64,000 bases of DNA. Origin: CAWIHS01 sp963836005. GTDB lineage: Bacteria > Pseudomonadota > Gammaproteobacteria > GRL18. How positions within the stretch are numbered: the first letter of the stretch is position 1; each line of letters starts with the position of its first letter. Position numbers and translations under genes: made by a program. The notes beneath the pieces were generated by a model. It saw nothing but the letters and a program-made list of their open reading frames with translations, was not told the DNA's origin and ran no database searches. Location of the stretch: contig CAWIHS010000006.1 of NCBI GenBank assembly GCA_963836005.1, positions 496,001 to 560,000 of the forward strand, written 5' to 3'. Of this stretch, positions 18,704 to 27,401 are shown piece after piece.

Positions 18704-21607
18704 ATGCTTGCAGAAAGTAATAAAACCAATGATCACATTGAGGTGAAAAATACCACCTGTTATATGTGCGCCTGCCGATGCGGTATTCGGGTGACGGTTA
18801 AAAATGGCGAAGTCAGATATATTCAGGGAAACCCTGATCATCCGCTCAATAAAGGCGTTATTTGTGCCAAGGGCTCTGCGGGTATTATGAAACAATACTC
18901 GCCGGCGCGTTTAACCAAACCGCTGCGGCGTAAAAAGAATGCCCTGCGCGGTGAGAATGACTTTGAAGAAATCTCCTGGGATGAAGCCTACGATATTGTT
19001 GAAGCGCGCTTAAAACATATTCGCGAGACTGATCCCAAAAAATTCGCCCTGTTTACCGGGCGTGATCAGATGCAGGCTTTAACCGGTCTGTTTGCCAAGC
19101 AGTTTGGTACTCCCAACTATGCAGCCCATGGTGGATTTTGTTCGGTGAATATGGCGGCCGGGATGATTTATACTATTGGCGGTTCATTCTGGGAATTTGG
19201 CGGACCGGATCTGGAGCGTTCCAAGCTTTTTATTATGTTTGGTACCGCAGAAGATCATCATTCCAATCCGCTGAAAATGGCCATTGCCAATTTTAAACGC
19301 AATGGCGGCCGATTTATTTCAATCAATCCAATCCGCTCTGGCTATTCTGCCATTGCGGATGAGTGGGTTCCTATCAGGCCCGGCACTGACGGGGCTCTGA
19401 TCCTGGCTTTAATTAATGAGATCATTCAACAGGGTTTGTATGATCGTGACTTTCTCATTCAGTATACCAATTCCGCTGAACTGATAAATATTAATGCAGA
19501 CAGTGATGAATTTGGTCTGTTCGTGCGCAAGGGTGAGAAAAAAATTGATGATGTCTGTGTGGATGCGCAGAATAAATTATGGTGGGACCGTCATCACAAT
19601 GGAGCGGTAAAAACACATACTGAAGATGCCGACCCCTATCTGCTGGGTGAATTTGAGCTGGACGATGGTTTGAAGGTCAAGCCGGCTTTTCAATTACTGG
19701 TAGACAGGGTCAAGGAATTTACTACCGAATGGGCCTCCGTCATTACCGGTGTCCCGGAAGAAAGCATCAAACAGCTGGCTCATGAAATGGGGATCACGGC
19801 CAGGGATCAAAAAATTGAATTACCCATTCCCTGGACTGATATCTGGGGTAAAGATCATGAAAGTGTCATCGGTAACCCGGTGTCCTTTCATGCCATGCGT
19901 GGATTGGCTGCGCATTCCAATGGTTTCCATAGTATTCGTGCCCTGTCCATTTTGATGACCCTGTTGGGAACCATCGATCGTCCTGGCGGCTTTCGGCACA
20001 AGGCACCTTTTCCGCGACCCATACCTCCCTGCGCTAAAACGCCGAAAGGGCCGGAAGGCGTTCAACCCAACACGCCGCTGGCTGGAATGGCACTGGGCTG
20101 GCCTGCAGAACCCAATGATTTATTTGTCGATGCAGCAGGCGATCCGGTTCGTCTGGATAAAGGATTTTCCTGGGAATATCCGCTGTCAGTTCATGGCCTG
20201 ATGCATAATGCCATTACCAATGCCTGGCGAGGTGATCCCTATCCCATTGATACCCTGATGATTTTTATGGCCAATATGGCCTGGAACTCTGCAATGAATA
20301 CGGTCAGTGTAAGGGATATGCTCAAGGATAAGGATGAAAATGGCGACTACAAGATACCGTTTATCGCTGTTTGTGATGCGTTTCAGTCTGAAATGGTGGC
20401 CTTTGCCGATCTGGTTCTGCCCGATACCAGTTATCTCGAACGCCATGATGTCATGTCCATGCTGGACAGGCCCATTTCTGAGTACGACGGGCCGGTTGAT
20501 TCAGTGCGTATTCCCATCTTGCCGCCGACAGGGGATTCACGGCCCTTTCAGGAAAGTATTATTGAGCTGGGTTCCAGACTCGGCCTGCCTGCCTTTGTCG
20601 ATGAGCAGGGTAAACGCAAGTATCGTGATTATCCGGATTTTATCGTTAATTATGAAACCGAGCCGGGTTCAGGGATTGGTTTTCTGGCCGGCTGGCGTGG
20701 TAAGGCTGGTGAAAAATTCATGCAGGGCGAGCCGAATCCCAACCAGTGGGAAATGTATGAGAAGAACAATTGTGTGTATCAATATCATTTGCCCAAGTCC
20801 TACCAGTATATGCGTAATTTTAATAAGGGTTATCTGGAATGGTCGCAGCGCCACCGTTTAACGCGGTTTGCAGAACCTATTACGATCCATGTGTATTCTG
20901 AAATTTTACAGAAATTCAAACTCTCAGCTCAGGGCAAGCTGCCGGGTAAACAGCCGCCGGAACGATTGCGTAAACGTGTAGAGACTTATTTCGACCCGCT
21001 GCCTCTCTATTATGTACCGCTCGAATCGCAATTAACGGACACACAAAAATATCCGCTAAATGCAGTTACCCAGCGGCCCATGGCCATGTATCATTCCTGG
21101 GATTCGCAAAACGCCTGGCTGAGACAGATTCATGCGCATAATTACCTGCATGTTAATCCGCTAACTGCGCAGGCCAATGGCATCAGTGATGATGACTGGA
21201 TCTGGGTGGAATCGATGCATGGCAAGGTGCGCTGTCAATGCCGCCTGAGTGAAGCGGTTGAGCCCGGTACTGTCTGGACCTGGAATGCCATTGGTAAGGC
21301 AGCAGGAGCTTGGGGGCTGGATAAACAGGCGAATGAATCACAACGAGGCTTTTTGCTGAATCACCTTATTTCAGAGGAGTTACCACCCAACGCTGATGGT
21401 GATCATATCTCTAATTCTGATCCAGTCACCGGTCAGGCTGCCTGGTATGATGTAAGAGTGAGAATTTACAAGGCTGAAAAACATGAACCCAGGCAGACTT
21501 CACCCCAATTCAAACTGCCCAGGTATACACCGGGCACGCTACGGAAAAAGCCCAGATGGCTGGCTTACTTTGCTGGTATGGGGAATTTCAAGGGAGTTAA
21601 AAAATGA
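18704..21607 (+). CDS. soeA: Sulfite dehydrogenase (quinone) catalytic molybdopterin subunit SoeA
   Basis: 967 residues, DMSO-reductase superfamily. N-terminal [4Fe-4S] motif with Cys19, Cys22, Cys26 and Cys54 (CYMCACRCG ... GVICAKG), no Tat signal, and a candidate molybdenum ligand Cys146 in HGGFCSVN as in PsrA/PhsA-type enzymes. A C-terminal molybdopterin-binding domain is present (HSWDSQNAWLRQ, HVNPLTA). With the Fe-S and DmsC-like subunits it matches SoeABC of Allochromatium vinosum, which oxidises sulfite to sulfate in the cytoplasm and feeds the quinone pool. The lack of a Tat signal supports the cytoplasmic form. GAGGT 9 bp upstream supports the start. Alternative: a polysulfide or thiosulfate reductase, less likely beside aprBA. 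Confidence 0.88.
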   Translation: MLAESNKTNDHIEVKNTTCYMCACRCGIRVTVKNGEVRYIQGNPDHPLNKGVICAKGSAGIMKQYSPARLTKPLRRKKNALRGENDFEEISWDEAYDIVEARLKHIRETDPKKFALFTGRDQMQALTGLFAKQFGTPNYAAHGGFCSVNMAAGMIYTIGGSFWEFGGPDLERSKLFIMFGTAEDHHSNPLKMAIANFKRNGGRFISINPIRSGYSAIADEWVPIRPGTDGALILALINEIIQQGLYDRDFLIQYTNSAELININADSDEFGLFVRKGEKKIDDVCVDAQNKLWWDRHHNGAVKTHTEDADPYLLGEFELDDGLKVKPAFQLLVDRVKEFTTEWASVITGVPEESIKQLAHEMGITARDQKIELPIPWTDIWGKDHESVIGNPVSFHAMRGLAAHSNGFHSIRALSILMTLLGTIDRPGGFRHKAPFPRPIPPCAKTPKGPEGVQPNTPLAGMALGWPAEPNDLFVDAAGDPVRLDKGFSWEYPLSVHGLMHNAITNAWRGDPYPIDTLMIFMANMAWNSAMNTVSVRDMLKDKDENGDYKIPFIAVCDAFQSEMVAFADLVLPDTSYLERHDVMSMLDRPISEYDGPVDSVRIPILPPTGDSRPFQESIIELGSRLGLPAFVDEQGKRKYRDYPDFIVNYETEPGSGIGFLAGWRGKAGEKFMQGEPNPNQWEMYEKNNCVYQYHLPKSYQYMRNFNKGYLEWSQRHRLTRFAEPITIHVYSEILQKFKLSAQGKLPGKQPPERLRKRVETYFDPLPLYYVPLESQLTDTQKYPLNAVTQRPMAMYHSWDSQNAWLRQIHAHNYLHVNPLTAQANGISDDDWIWVESMHGKVRCQCRLSEAVEPGTVWTWNAIGKAAGAWGLDKQANESQRGFLLNHLISEELPPNADGDHISNSDPVTGQAAWYDVRVRIYKAEKHEPRQTSPQFKLPRYTPGTLRKKPRWLAYFAGMGNFKGVKK

Positions 21608-22332
21608 CTCAGCTAGCTCTGGTAATTGATTTAAATGTCTGTGTCGGTTGTCATGCCTGTGTCACCAACTGCAAGGAATGGAATACCTCCGGCAGTGCCG
21701 GGGCCCTGAGTGATGATAACCCTTATGCAAAAGATCCGAGCGGAACCTTTTTTAACCGCGTACAGACCTTTGAAGTGGGACAGTTTCCCAAAACTGAAAC
21801 TGTTCACTTCCCCAAGTCCTGCCTGCATTGCGAGGATCCGCCCTGTGTACCGGTATGCCCGACAGGCGCCAGTTTTAAGCGCGAGGAAGACGGTATTGTG
21901 CTGGTGGATTATGATAAGTGCATCGGCTGCCGCTATTGTTCCTGGGCCTGCCCTTATGGAGCCAGAGAGATCGATGAACACCAGAAAGTCATGAAAAAAT
22001 GCACCCTGTGTGTGGATCGGATCTATGATGCAACATTGCCGGAGGCAGAACGTCAACCGGCCTGTGTGCTGGCCTGTCCTACCAGTGCCAGACTATTTGG
22101 CGACGTGCATGATCCCGATTCAGAAGTTTCACTGAAAATTCGTGAACAGGGAGGCTATCAACTGATGCCGGAATGGGGTACCAAGCCGTCTAATCATTAT
22201 CTGCCCAGACGTAAGCAGCATGTACAAATCCATAAAGACGAGCTGGAACGAGTGGATAACCCATTGAAGAAAGAAGATTATCAGGCACCTGATGCTTCTG
22301 AGCCTTCACTAGATGATGTAACCAGTTGGTAG
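21604..22332 (+). CDS. soeB: SoeB, four-cluster ferredoxin subunit
   Basis: 242 residues. Four Cys groups for [4Fe-4S] clusters: CVGCHACVTNC, CLHCEDPPCVPVCP, CIGCRYCSWACP, and CTLCVDRI with CVLACP. This is the DmsB/PsrB/SoeB pattern that carries electrons from the molybdenum subunit to the membrane subunit. Overlaps soeA by 4 bp (ATGA), so the two are translationally coupled. Confidence 0.9.
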   Translation: MTQLALVIDLNVCVGCHACVTNCKEWNTSGSAGALSDDNPYAKDPSGTFFNRVQTFEVGQFPKTETVHFPKSCLHCEDPPCVPVCPTGASFKREEDGIVLVDYDKCIGCRYCSWACPYGAREIDEHQKVMKKCTLCVDRIYDATLPEAERQPACVLACPTSARLFGDVHDPDSEVSLKIREQGGYQLMPEWGTKPSNHYLPRRKQHVQIHKDELERVDNPLKKEDYQAPDASEPSLDDVTSW

Positions 22333-22384
22333 ATACATTGTTAATGCTCAATTTGCTATTGATCACTTATTTTAGGAGCCATTT

Positions 22385-23362
22385 ATGCAACCGGCATTTT
22401 CGGTCATTTTTTTAACTACCCTGATCGGTATGGGACAGGGTGTGTTTCTGGCTATTTACACTGCGCAGGTTTATTCGGTCCTCAACGTAGTGCAGCAAAC
22501 CAGTACGGATACATTTTATGGTACCGGCAGTGCGGTGTCTCTGGGGCTGCTAATTCTTGGGCTGATTGCCTCGGTGTTCCATCTGGGGCGCCCGGAACGT
22601 GCCTGGCGGACAGCCACGATGTGGCGTACTTCCTGGCTCTCCAGAGAAGTCATCCTGTTACCCCTGTTTATGGCTCTGGTGTTTTTATACGGCCTGGCGC
22701 ATTTTATGGGCTGGAATCTTGAAATTATTACCATTGGTGCGGTAGTCATTGATTTGTCAATGATCATCGGGCTGTTGGCCATGCTGATTGCGTTTTCCTT
22801 ATTTATCGCCACAGGGATGATTTATGCCTGCCTCAAATTTTTACAGGAATGGCACAGTCCCCTGACCGTTATTAATTATATCCTGCTGGGAATGGCTTCT
22901 GGATTTACTTTAACCACGCTAATTGCAGCTTATCGGCAGCCGGAACTGACGCGGTTTTTTGTTGGCTGGGCGATTGTTCTGACTCTGTTTGCATTGATAT
23001 CCCGCAGTGCTTCGCTGATCAGAAACAAGCGCTTACGTCCTAAATCAACCGTGCAGACTGCATTGGGTATACGTCATAATCAGATTAAACAAAAATCCAT
23101 GGGATTTATGGGCGGTGCAGTGAATACGCGCGATTTTTTTCATGGCAAGTCCGCTTTGTTTATCCGTTCTGTAAAAAGTATTTTTCTCGTATTAGTGTTT
23201 TTGCTGCCATTGATCATGTTGATAATGGCGTTTTTCAAACCTGCTGCAGTTTATCTGTTCATCGCGGCTATTGCGCAATATACCGGTTTACTGGCTGAAC
23301 GCTGGTATTTTTTTGCCGAAGGCAATCATCCGCAGAATATTTATTATCAGTCTATTGCCTGA
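22385..23362 (+). CDS. soeC: SoeC, DmsC-like quinone-reducing membrane subunit
   Basis: 325 residues with about eight hydrophobic helices. The N-terminus MQPAFSVIFLTTLIGMGQG and the segment ASVFHLGRPERAWR are hallmarks of DmsC-type anchors. The preceding TTAGGAGCC gives a good ribosome site. It would pass electrons from SoeB to the quinone pool. 52 bp after soeB, same operon. The 195 bp behind it hold no strong terminator. Confidence 0.88.
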   Translation: MQPAFSVIFLTTLIGMGQGVFLAIYTAQVYSVLNVVQQTSTDTFYGTGSAVSLGLLILGLIASVFHLGRPERAWRTATMWRTSWLSREVILLPLFMALVFLYGLAHFMGWNLEIITIGAVVIDLSMIIGLLAMLIAFSLFIATGMIYACLKFLQEWHSPLTVINYILLGMASGFTLTTLIAAYRQPELTRFFVGWAIVLTLFALISRSASLIRNKRLRPKSTVQTALGIRHNQIKQKSMGFMGGAVNTRDFFHGKSALFIRSVKSIFLVLVFLLPLIMLIMAFFKPAAVYLFIAAIAQYTGLLAERWYFFAEGNHPQNIYYQSIA

Positions 23363-23616
23363 GTACAGAACTGCAGCTCGGGTTGGCTCCACCCCCGGGT
23401 AATATCCGGTACTTCCAGCTATACTTTTGCTAACCGGAGATTCAACTGCCGGCTATCGCTGTTATTGAAGTTTATGCTGACTATCCCCAACTATCAGCAA
23501 ATAACTTAAACCCTAACGTCACTGCTAAAGGTATTTTAAAGATCCTGACTGCTCTCTTGTGCAGCATTCTAAATCCTCTGAGCAGTTACATTACAACCAT
23601 TGCAGGAACCCTATCA

Positions 23617-24018
23617 ATGTCAACGTTTATCCCGGAAAACGACCTGGAAAAGAAAATAATTCAGGCACAAAATGGTGAAATTAGCGCTGAACAGTTTTTA
23701 CGCGATATGCTGGTTATGCAAGTGTTTATGCCCATTCAGGATAAAAGCGGTATCGGTGGTTTCCAGGACTCGCAACAGGCTGTACCATTGTCTGTAAAAG
23801 ACGATGAGGGCGAGATGATTATACTGTTCACCAGCCCTGAACGTGCCAAAGAATTCGTCAAAGATTACCCGGGCTTTGGCGGCGGTCTGCTGGAAGACTT
23901 TAACTGGATTATTGAGAAAATTGGCGGAGGTTACGGTGTGATACTGAATCCAGGTTATGAGATAGGACTCGAACTTGAAGCGAATATGCTTGCACAGTTA
24001 GGCCAACAACAACCCTGA
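23617..24018 (+). CDS. SseB-like protein
   Basis: About 133 residues from the ATG at 23617, which has AGGAA upstream; 20 further codons are open upstream but look non-coding. The sequence has the SseB N-terminal domain pattern: FLRDMLVMQVFMPI, then DDEGEMIILFTSPERA and a C-terminal GGGYGVILNPGYEIGLEL block. SseB-family domains are small globular proteins of unclear function (enhanced serine sensitivity in E. coli, secretion-related in others). It lies behind soeABC and just before a hypothetical gene. Confidence 0.75.
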   Translation: MSTFIPENDLEKKIIQAQNGEISAEQFLRDMLVMQVFMPIQDKSGIGGFQDSQQAVPLSVKDDEGEMIILFTSPERAKEFVKDYPGFGGGLLEDFNWIIEKIGGGYGVILNPGYEIGLELEANMLAQLGQQQP

Positions 24019-24021
24019 TGG

Positions 24022-24774
24022 ATGTCTGTCCGGAGCATTGACGGTTCAATAATGCTGAAAACACAACTTACCGACATCATAGTAATTTTTCGTCAGGGCT
24101 CTGATAGCATTAACCAATATCTGGCTGAGCAGAAAAGTGAAGATCTGGCGATGCAGCAGGCCTTTGATGAGATAGAACATTTTTTCCTTTCGGCAGACAC
24201 TCTGCAACAACAACTGGATGTTCCTCAGCAGCAGTTGTCTTTTAATCAGCAGGCTAATGAGGTGATTACCCTGCTCGACAGGTTGCTGGTTTACAGTTCA
24301 CAATTAAAACATCAGGCCAGTTTTGAGGGTTTTGAGGAATGTCTGTTTCTTTTTTCATTATGGTTTGCAGAACATGGCGGTAAGATCACTTCATTAACTC
24401 CGGTTGTTAATATGCTGGCGGCCAGATCCAATACATTACTCGAGCAAACCGACTTGATTCAGATGTTTCACCATATTGAAACATTCATTCATGCCACAGA
24501 TGATACTATCAGGCAGGATATGGATGATCGAGATCCCCGTCGGCCCTGGCGAGTACTATTATTAAATTATGCCATCACGGCTACCCGTACACATGAGGAG
24601 TCATGCATGGACAGGGCGTTTAAACTGCTGATCACAAACCTGCCTGATGACAGCAGGCAATTCTTCACCGAGGGTATGAGCCAGATGACGGTGCAGAATT
24701 ACCCCGTATCGGTTCGAAATGTGATGGAAAAATACTATAAAAAATATGCTGTTACAGACATTAAAACAAATTAG
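24022..24774 (+). CDS. Hypothetical protein, conserved-looking, soluble
   Basis: 250 residues (240 if the second ATG at 24052 is used; neither has a clear ribosome site). No family recognised. Mostly helical and acidic, no signal peptide or membrane segment; contains FEGFEECLFLFSLWFAEHGG and DDRDPRRPWRVLLLNYAI segments. It begins 3 bp after the SseB-like gene and codon use matches the neighbours, so it is probably a real cotranscribed gene. Function unknown. Confidence 0.7.
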   Translation: MSVRSIDGSIMLKTQLTDIIVIFRQGSDSINQYLAEQKSEDLAMQQAFDEIEHFFLSADTLQQQLDVPQQQLSFNQQANEVITLLDRLLVYSSQLKHQASFEGFEECLFLFSLWFAEHGGKITSLTPVVNMLAARSNTLLEQTDLIQMFHHIETFIHATDDTIRQDMDDRDPRRPWRVLLLNYAITATRTHEESCMDRAFKLLITNLPDDSRQFFTEGMSQMTVQNYPVSVRNVMEKYYKKYAVTDIKTN

Positions 24775-24931
24775 CCGGGATCCGGCTGAAACAATTTTTG
24801 TGAAGAACCCAATTTTTTAAGCGTTTTAAATAGACCCTGATAAAGGCCAGACTTAGAGAACTTTATTTGATAAAATAGCCAGAATTTAACATGCTTGAAC
24901 CCTCTTTCCATGTCCTTAAGGCAGGTCTAAA

Positions 24932-25480
24932 ATGAATCTCGATAGAGTAACAACGGGTAAAAACGTACCCAACGATTTTAACGTTATTATTGAAATCCCA
25001 TCGCATAGTGATCCGGTGAAATATGAAGTCGATAAAGAGACCGGGGCTATGTTTGTTGACCGTTTTATGGGTACGGCGATGCATTATCCCTGCAATTACG
25101 GCTATATACCCCATACGCTTTCGGATGATGGTGATGCGGTGGATGTTCTGGTTGTTACCCCATTAGCGCTGAAATTTGGTTCAGTGATACAGTGCAGAGC
25201 TCTTGGTATGCTGCAAATGGAAGATGAAGCAGGGCTTGACTCCAAGGTACTGGCAGTACCGGTGGATAAATTAACCGGGATGTATACTGGTGTCAGTTCT
25301 TTCCGCGATTTACCTGATACGCTGCTGGCTACTATGGCGCATTTTTTTGAACACTATAAAGATCTGGAGACTGGAAAATGGGTGAAAATTATTGGCTGGG
25401 TGGGTGTAGAAGAAGCTAAAACTGAAATTATGAGCGGCATTGAAATGTATAAAAATGCGCCTGATAAGCCCTGTTTTTAA
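24932..25480 (+). CDS. ppa: Inorganic pyrophosphatase, family I
   Basis: 182 residues, normal length. Contains the signature DDGDAVDVLVVT with the metal-binding Asp residues, the MHYPCNYGYIPHT substrate region and the C-terminal VKIIGW motif. Hydrolyses pyrophosphate to orthophosphate in the cytoplasm and so pulls biosynthetic reactions forward. In sulfur oxidisers it also affects the ATP-sulfurylase equilibrium. AAGGCAG precedes the start. Confidence 0.95.
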   Translation: MNLDRVTTGKNVPNDFNVIIEIPSHSDPVKYEVDKETGAMFVDRFMGTAMHYPCNYGYIPHTLSDDGDAVDVLVVTPLALKFGSVIQCRALGMLQMEDEAGLDSKVLAVPVDKLTGMYTGVSSFRDLPDTLLATMAHFFEHYKDLETGKWVKIIGWVGVEEAKTEIMSGIEMYKNAPDKPCF

Positions 25481-25524
25481 TGCCGTCATCTGTGCAGTGG
25501 GTATGCAGGTAAACTATGCCAGCA

Positions 25525-25708
25525 CTATAACCAGGTACTGAAGGAGCAGCGGGTTTTTGTGCAGCACCGATGATTGCTCCTGCATTATCGCACAATAAGC
25601 ACCATGGATGGTGGAAACACCTACCAGAGGCAGGAGCCGAAGTCCTCCATGCGGGTCAATAAAAAGCCGATTCTGCAGGCACATTTTTGCTTATTCAGCA
25701 GGCTGCGA
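25525..25708 (+). repeat. Miniature element, CCAGGTAC family, copy 2
   Basis: About 184 bp, flanked by the direct repeat TGCCAGCA at 25517-25524 and 25709-25716. Shares CCAGGTAC, AAGGAG, GATTGCTCCTGCATT, CACCATGGATGGTGGAAA and CAGGAGCCGAAGTC with the element at 9049, but lacks the middle block found there. Contains an imperfect inverted pair (GCGGGTTTTTGT / ATAAAAAGCCG) and the tail GGCACATTTTTGCTT. It occupies most of the gap between ppa and adk; no gene is seen in that gap. Confidence 0.65.
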
Positions 25709-25894
25709 TGCCAGCATATTTAAGACCCTGACATAGACTATTTTATTCGAATAGCCGTAAAAATTATTAATCCACAATAAATTGATAATTGTCACTCCCC
25801 GTTAAAAAATTCTTCGCACTTATTGATCTTGCTCAATAGCCACCTGTAACTCCTTATGCTAGAATCCAGAAACAAATTTTTACGGGAGTAATCT

Positions 25895-26557
25895 ATGCGC
25901 GTTATTTTATTGGGCGGACCCGGGGCCGGTAAAGGCACCCAGGCTGCGAATATCTGTAAAAGATATGCTATTCCACAAATCTCCACAGGTGATATGCTTC
26001 GTGCGGCTGTAAAAGCCGGAACACCACTGGGCCTGGAAGCAAAAAAAGTCATGGATGCCGGAGGGCTGGTTTCTGATGATATTATCCTTGGACTCGTTGC
26101 AGAGCGTGTCAAAGAGGATGATTGTGCCAATGGTTATCTGTTTGATGGCTTCCCGAGAACGATTGCTCAGGCTGAATCCCTTAAACAGCAGGGAGTTCCA
26201 CTGGATGCGGTTGTGGAAATAGACGTTGATGATGAAGAAATTATCAAACGTATGAGCGGTCGCCGTGTGCATTTAGGCTCAGGACGTACCTACCATATCG
26301 TCTTCAATCCGCCTAAGGTTGAAGGTAAAGATGATGAGACAGGTGAAGATCTTATCCAGCGTGATGACGATCACGAAGAGACCGTTAAAAAGCGCCTGGA
26401 TGTTTACCATGAACAAACGGAGCCATTGATTGAATATTATTCCAGCTGGGCCAAAAAATCAGGCGATGAGAAAGCCCCGGTCTATGTAAAAATCGATGGT
26501 ATTGGAAAAGTAGATGAAATCCGCCAACAGATAGAGAAAGCGCTGGATGCAACTTAA
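25895..26557 (+). CDS. adk: Adenylate kinase
   Basis: 220 residues, the long-LID form. P-loop GGPGAGKGTQ at about 7-16, NMP-binding STGDMLRAAV, DGFPRTIAQA, and a LID segment with GRRVHLGSGRTYH that has no zinc-binding cysteines. Interconverts AMP, ADP and ATP. In APS-reductase sulfur oxidisers it also recycles AMP. CGGGAG a few bases upstream supports the start. Confidence 0.96.
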   Translation: MRVILLGGPGAGKGTQAANICKRYAIPQISTGDMLRAAVKAGTPLGLEAKKVMDAGGLVSDDIILGLVAERVKEDDCANGYLFDGFPRTIAQAESLKQQGVPLDAVVEIDVDDEEIIKRMSGRRVHLGSGRTYHIVFNPPKVEGKDDETGEDLIQRDDDHEETVKKRLDVYHEQTEPLIEYYSSWAKKSGDEKAPVYVKIDGIGKVDEIRQQIEKALDAT

Positions 26558-26768
26558 TTTACTGATACTTAATGGGTTAATATAGGCGCGGATGCAGATT
26601 AATAATCACTACCCCATGTTAGATATATACACTAGCATGGGCCGAAGTGTTAGATTATGCACCCAAGAAATGAGTTTGTTATCATTATTGGTTAAATGAT
26701 AGTGCTTTTTACTTTAGCTTATAACTTATAAATTCAGTTTACTAAATTAAACAAAAGGAAAAGACAAG

Positions 26769-27239
26769 ATGCCAACATTCGTACGCACCGATAAGTGTGA
26801 TGGCTGTAAAGGTCAGGACAGAACAGCATGCATGTACATCTGTCCGCACGATTTAATGAAGCTGGACAAAGACGGCAGTGAGACAGGCCACGCGATGAAG
26901 TCATTTAATCAGGAACCAGAGCAATGCTGGGAATGTTATTCCTGCATTAAGATCTGCCCTCAGAATGCGATTGAAGCGCGTGCATACGCAGATATCGTGC
27001 CTATGGGCGGTTCTGTACAGCCATTACGCGGAACGGACTCGATCATGTGGACGATCAAGTTCCGTAACGGTACGATGAAGCGTTTCAAGTTTCCGATCCG
27101 CACCACGCCAGAAGGTTCTATCCAACCCTACGAAGGCAAATCCGCTGCCGTCATGGATAATATCGGCGAAGGCGGTTTCTTTAACACAGGCGGGATCCCC
27201 TTTCCAGGCAATACTGATGAACTGATCCGTCTCAAGTAA
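26769..27239 (+). CDS. aprB: Adenylylsulfate reductase beta subunit AprB
   Basis: 156 residues. Two [4Fe-4S] motifs: CDGCKGQDRTACMYICP near the N-terminus and CWECYSCIKICP around 57-68. The AprB-specific tail (ADIVPMGGSVQPLRGTDS, then RTTPEGSIQPYEGK) wraps around AprA in known structures. Together with AprA it oxidises sulfite plus AMP to APS in the cytoplasm of sulfur oxidisers. A good AAAGGAAAAG ribosome site is present. Codon use is biased toward common codons, consistent with high expression. Confidence 0.95.
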   Translation: MPTFVRTDKCDGCKGQDRTACMYICPHDLMKLDKDGSETGHAMKSFNQEPEQCWECYSCIKICPQNAIEARAYADIVPMGGSVQPLRGTDSIMWTIKFRNGTMKRFKFPIRTTPEGSIQPYEGKSAAVMDNIGEGGFFNTGGIPFPGNTDELIRLK

Positions 27240-27401
27240 ACAGCCCCAGAGTTAACGATTCAACCATTCCAGTAAATCAAAATCGAGCGAAGGCGTTAGC
27301 GCTCAAAAAAGCCTGCGCGTATCGAAAAGGCCTGAGGCTCAAGGCCGCAGACCGTTAACGGGCATCGCTCACCATAAACACATAAAATTTGAGGTGTACA
27401 A

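Noticed and set aside
27240..27401. Gene or structured RNA between aprB and aprA
   Set aside because: The 162-bp spacer has only short imperfect pairings and no ORF with a ribosome site; it looks like an ordinary leader.
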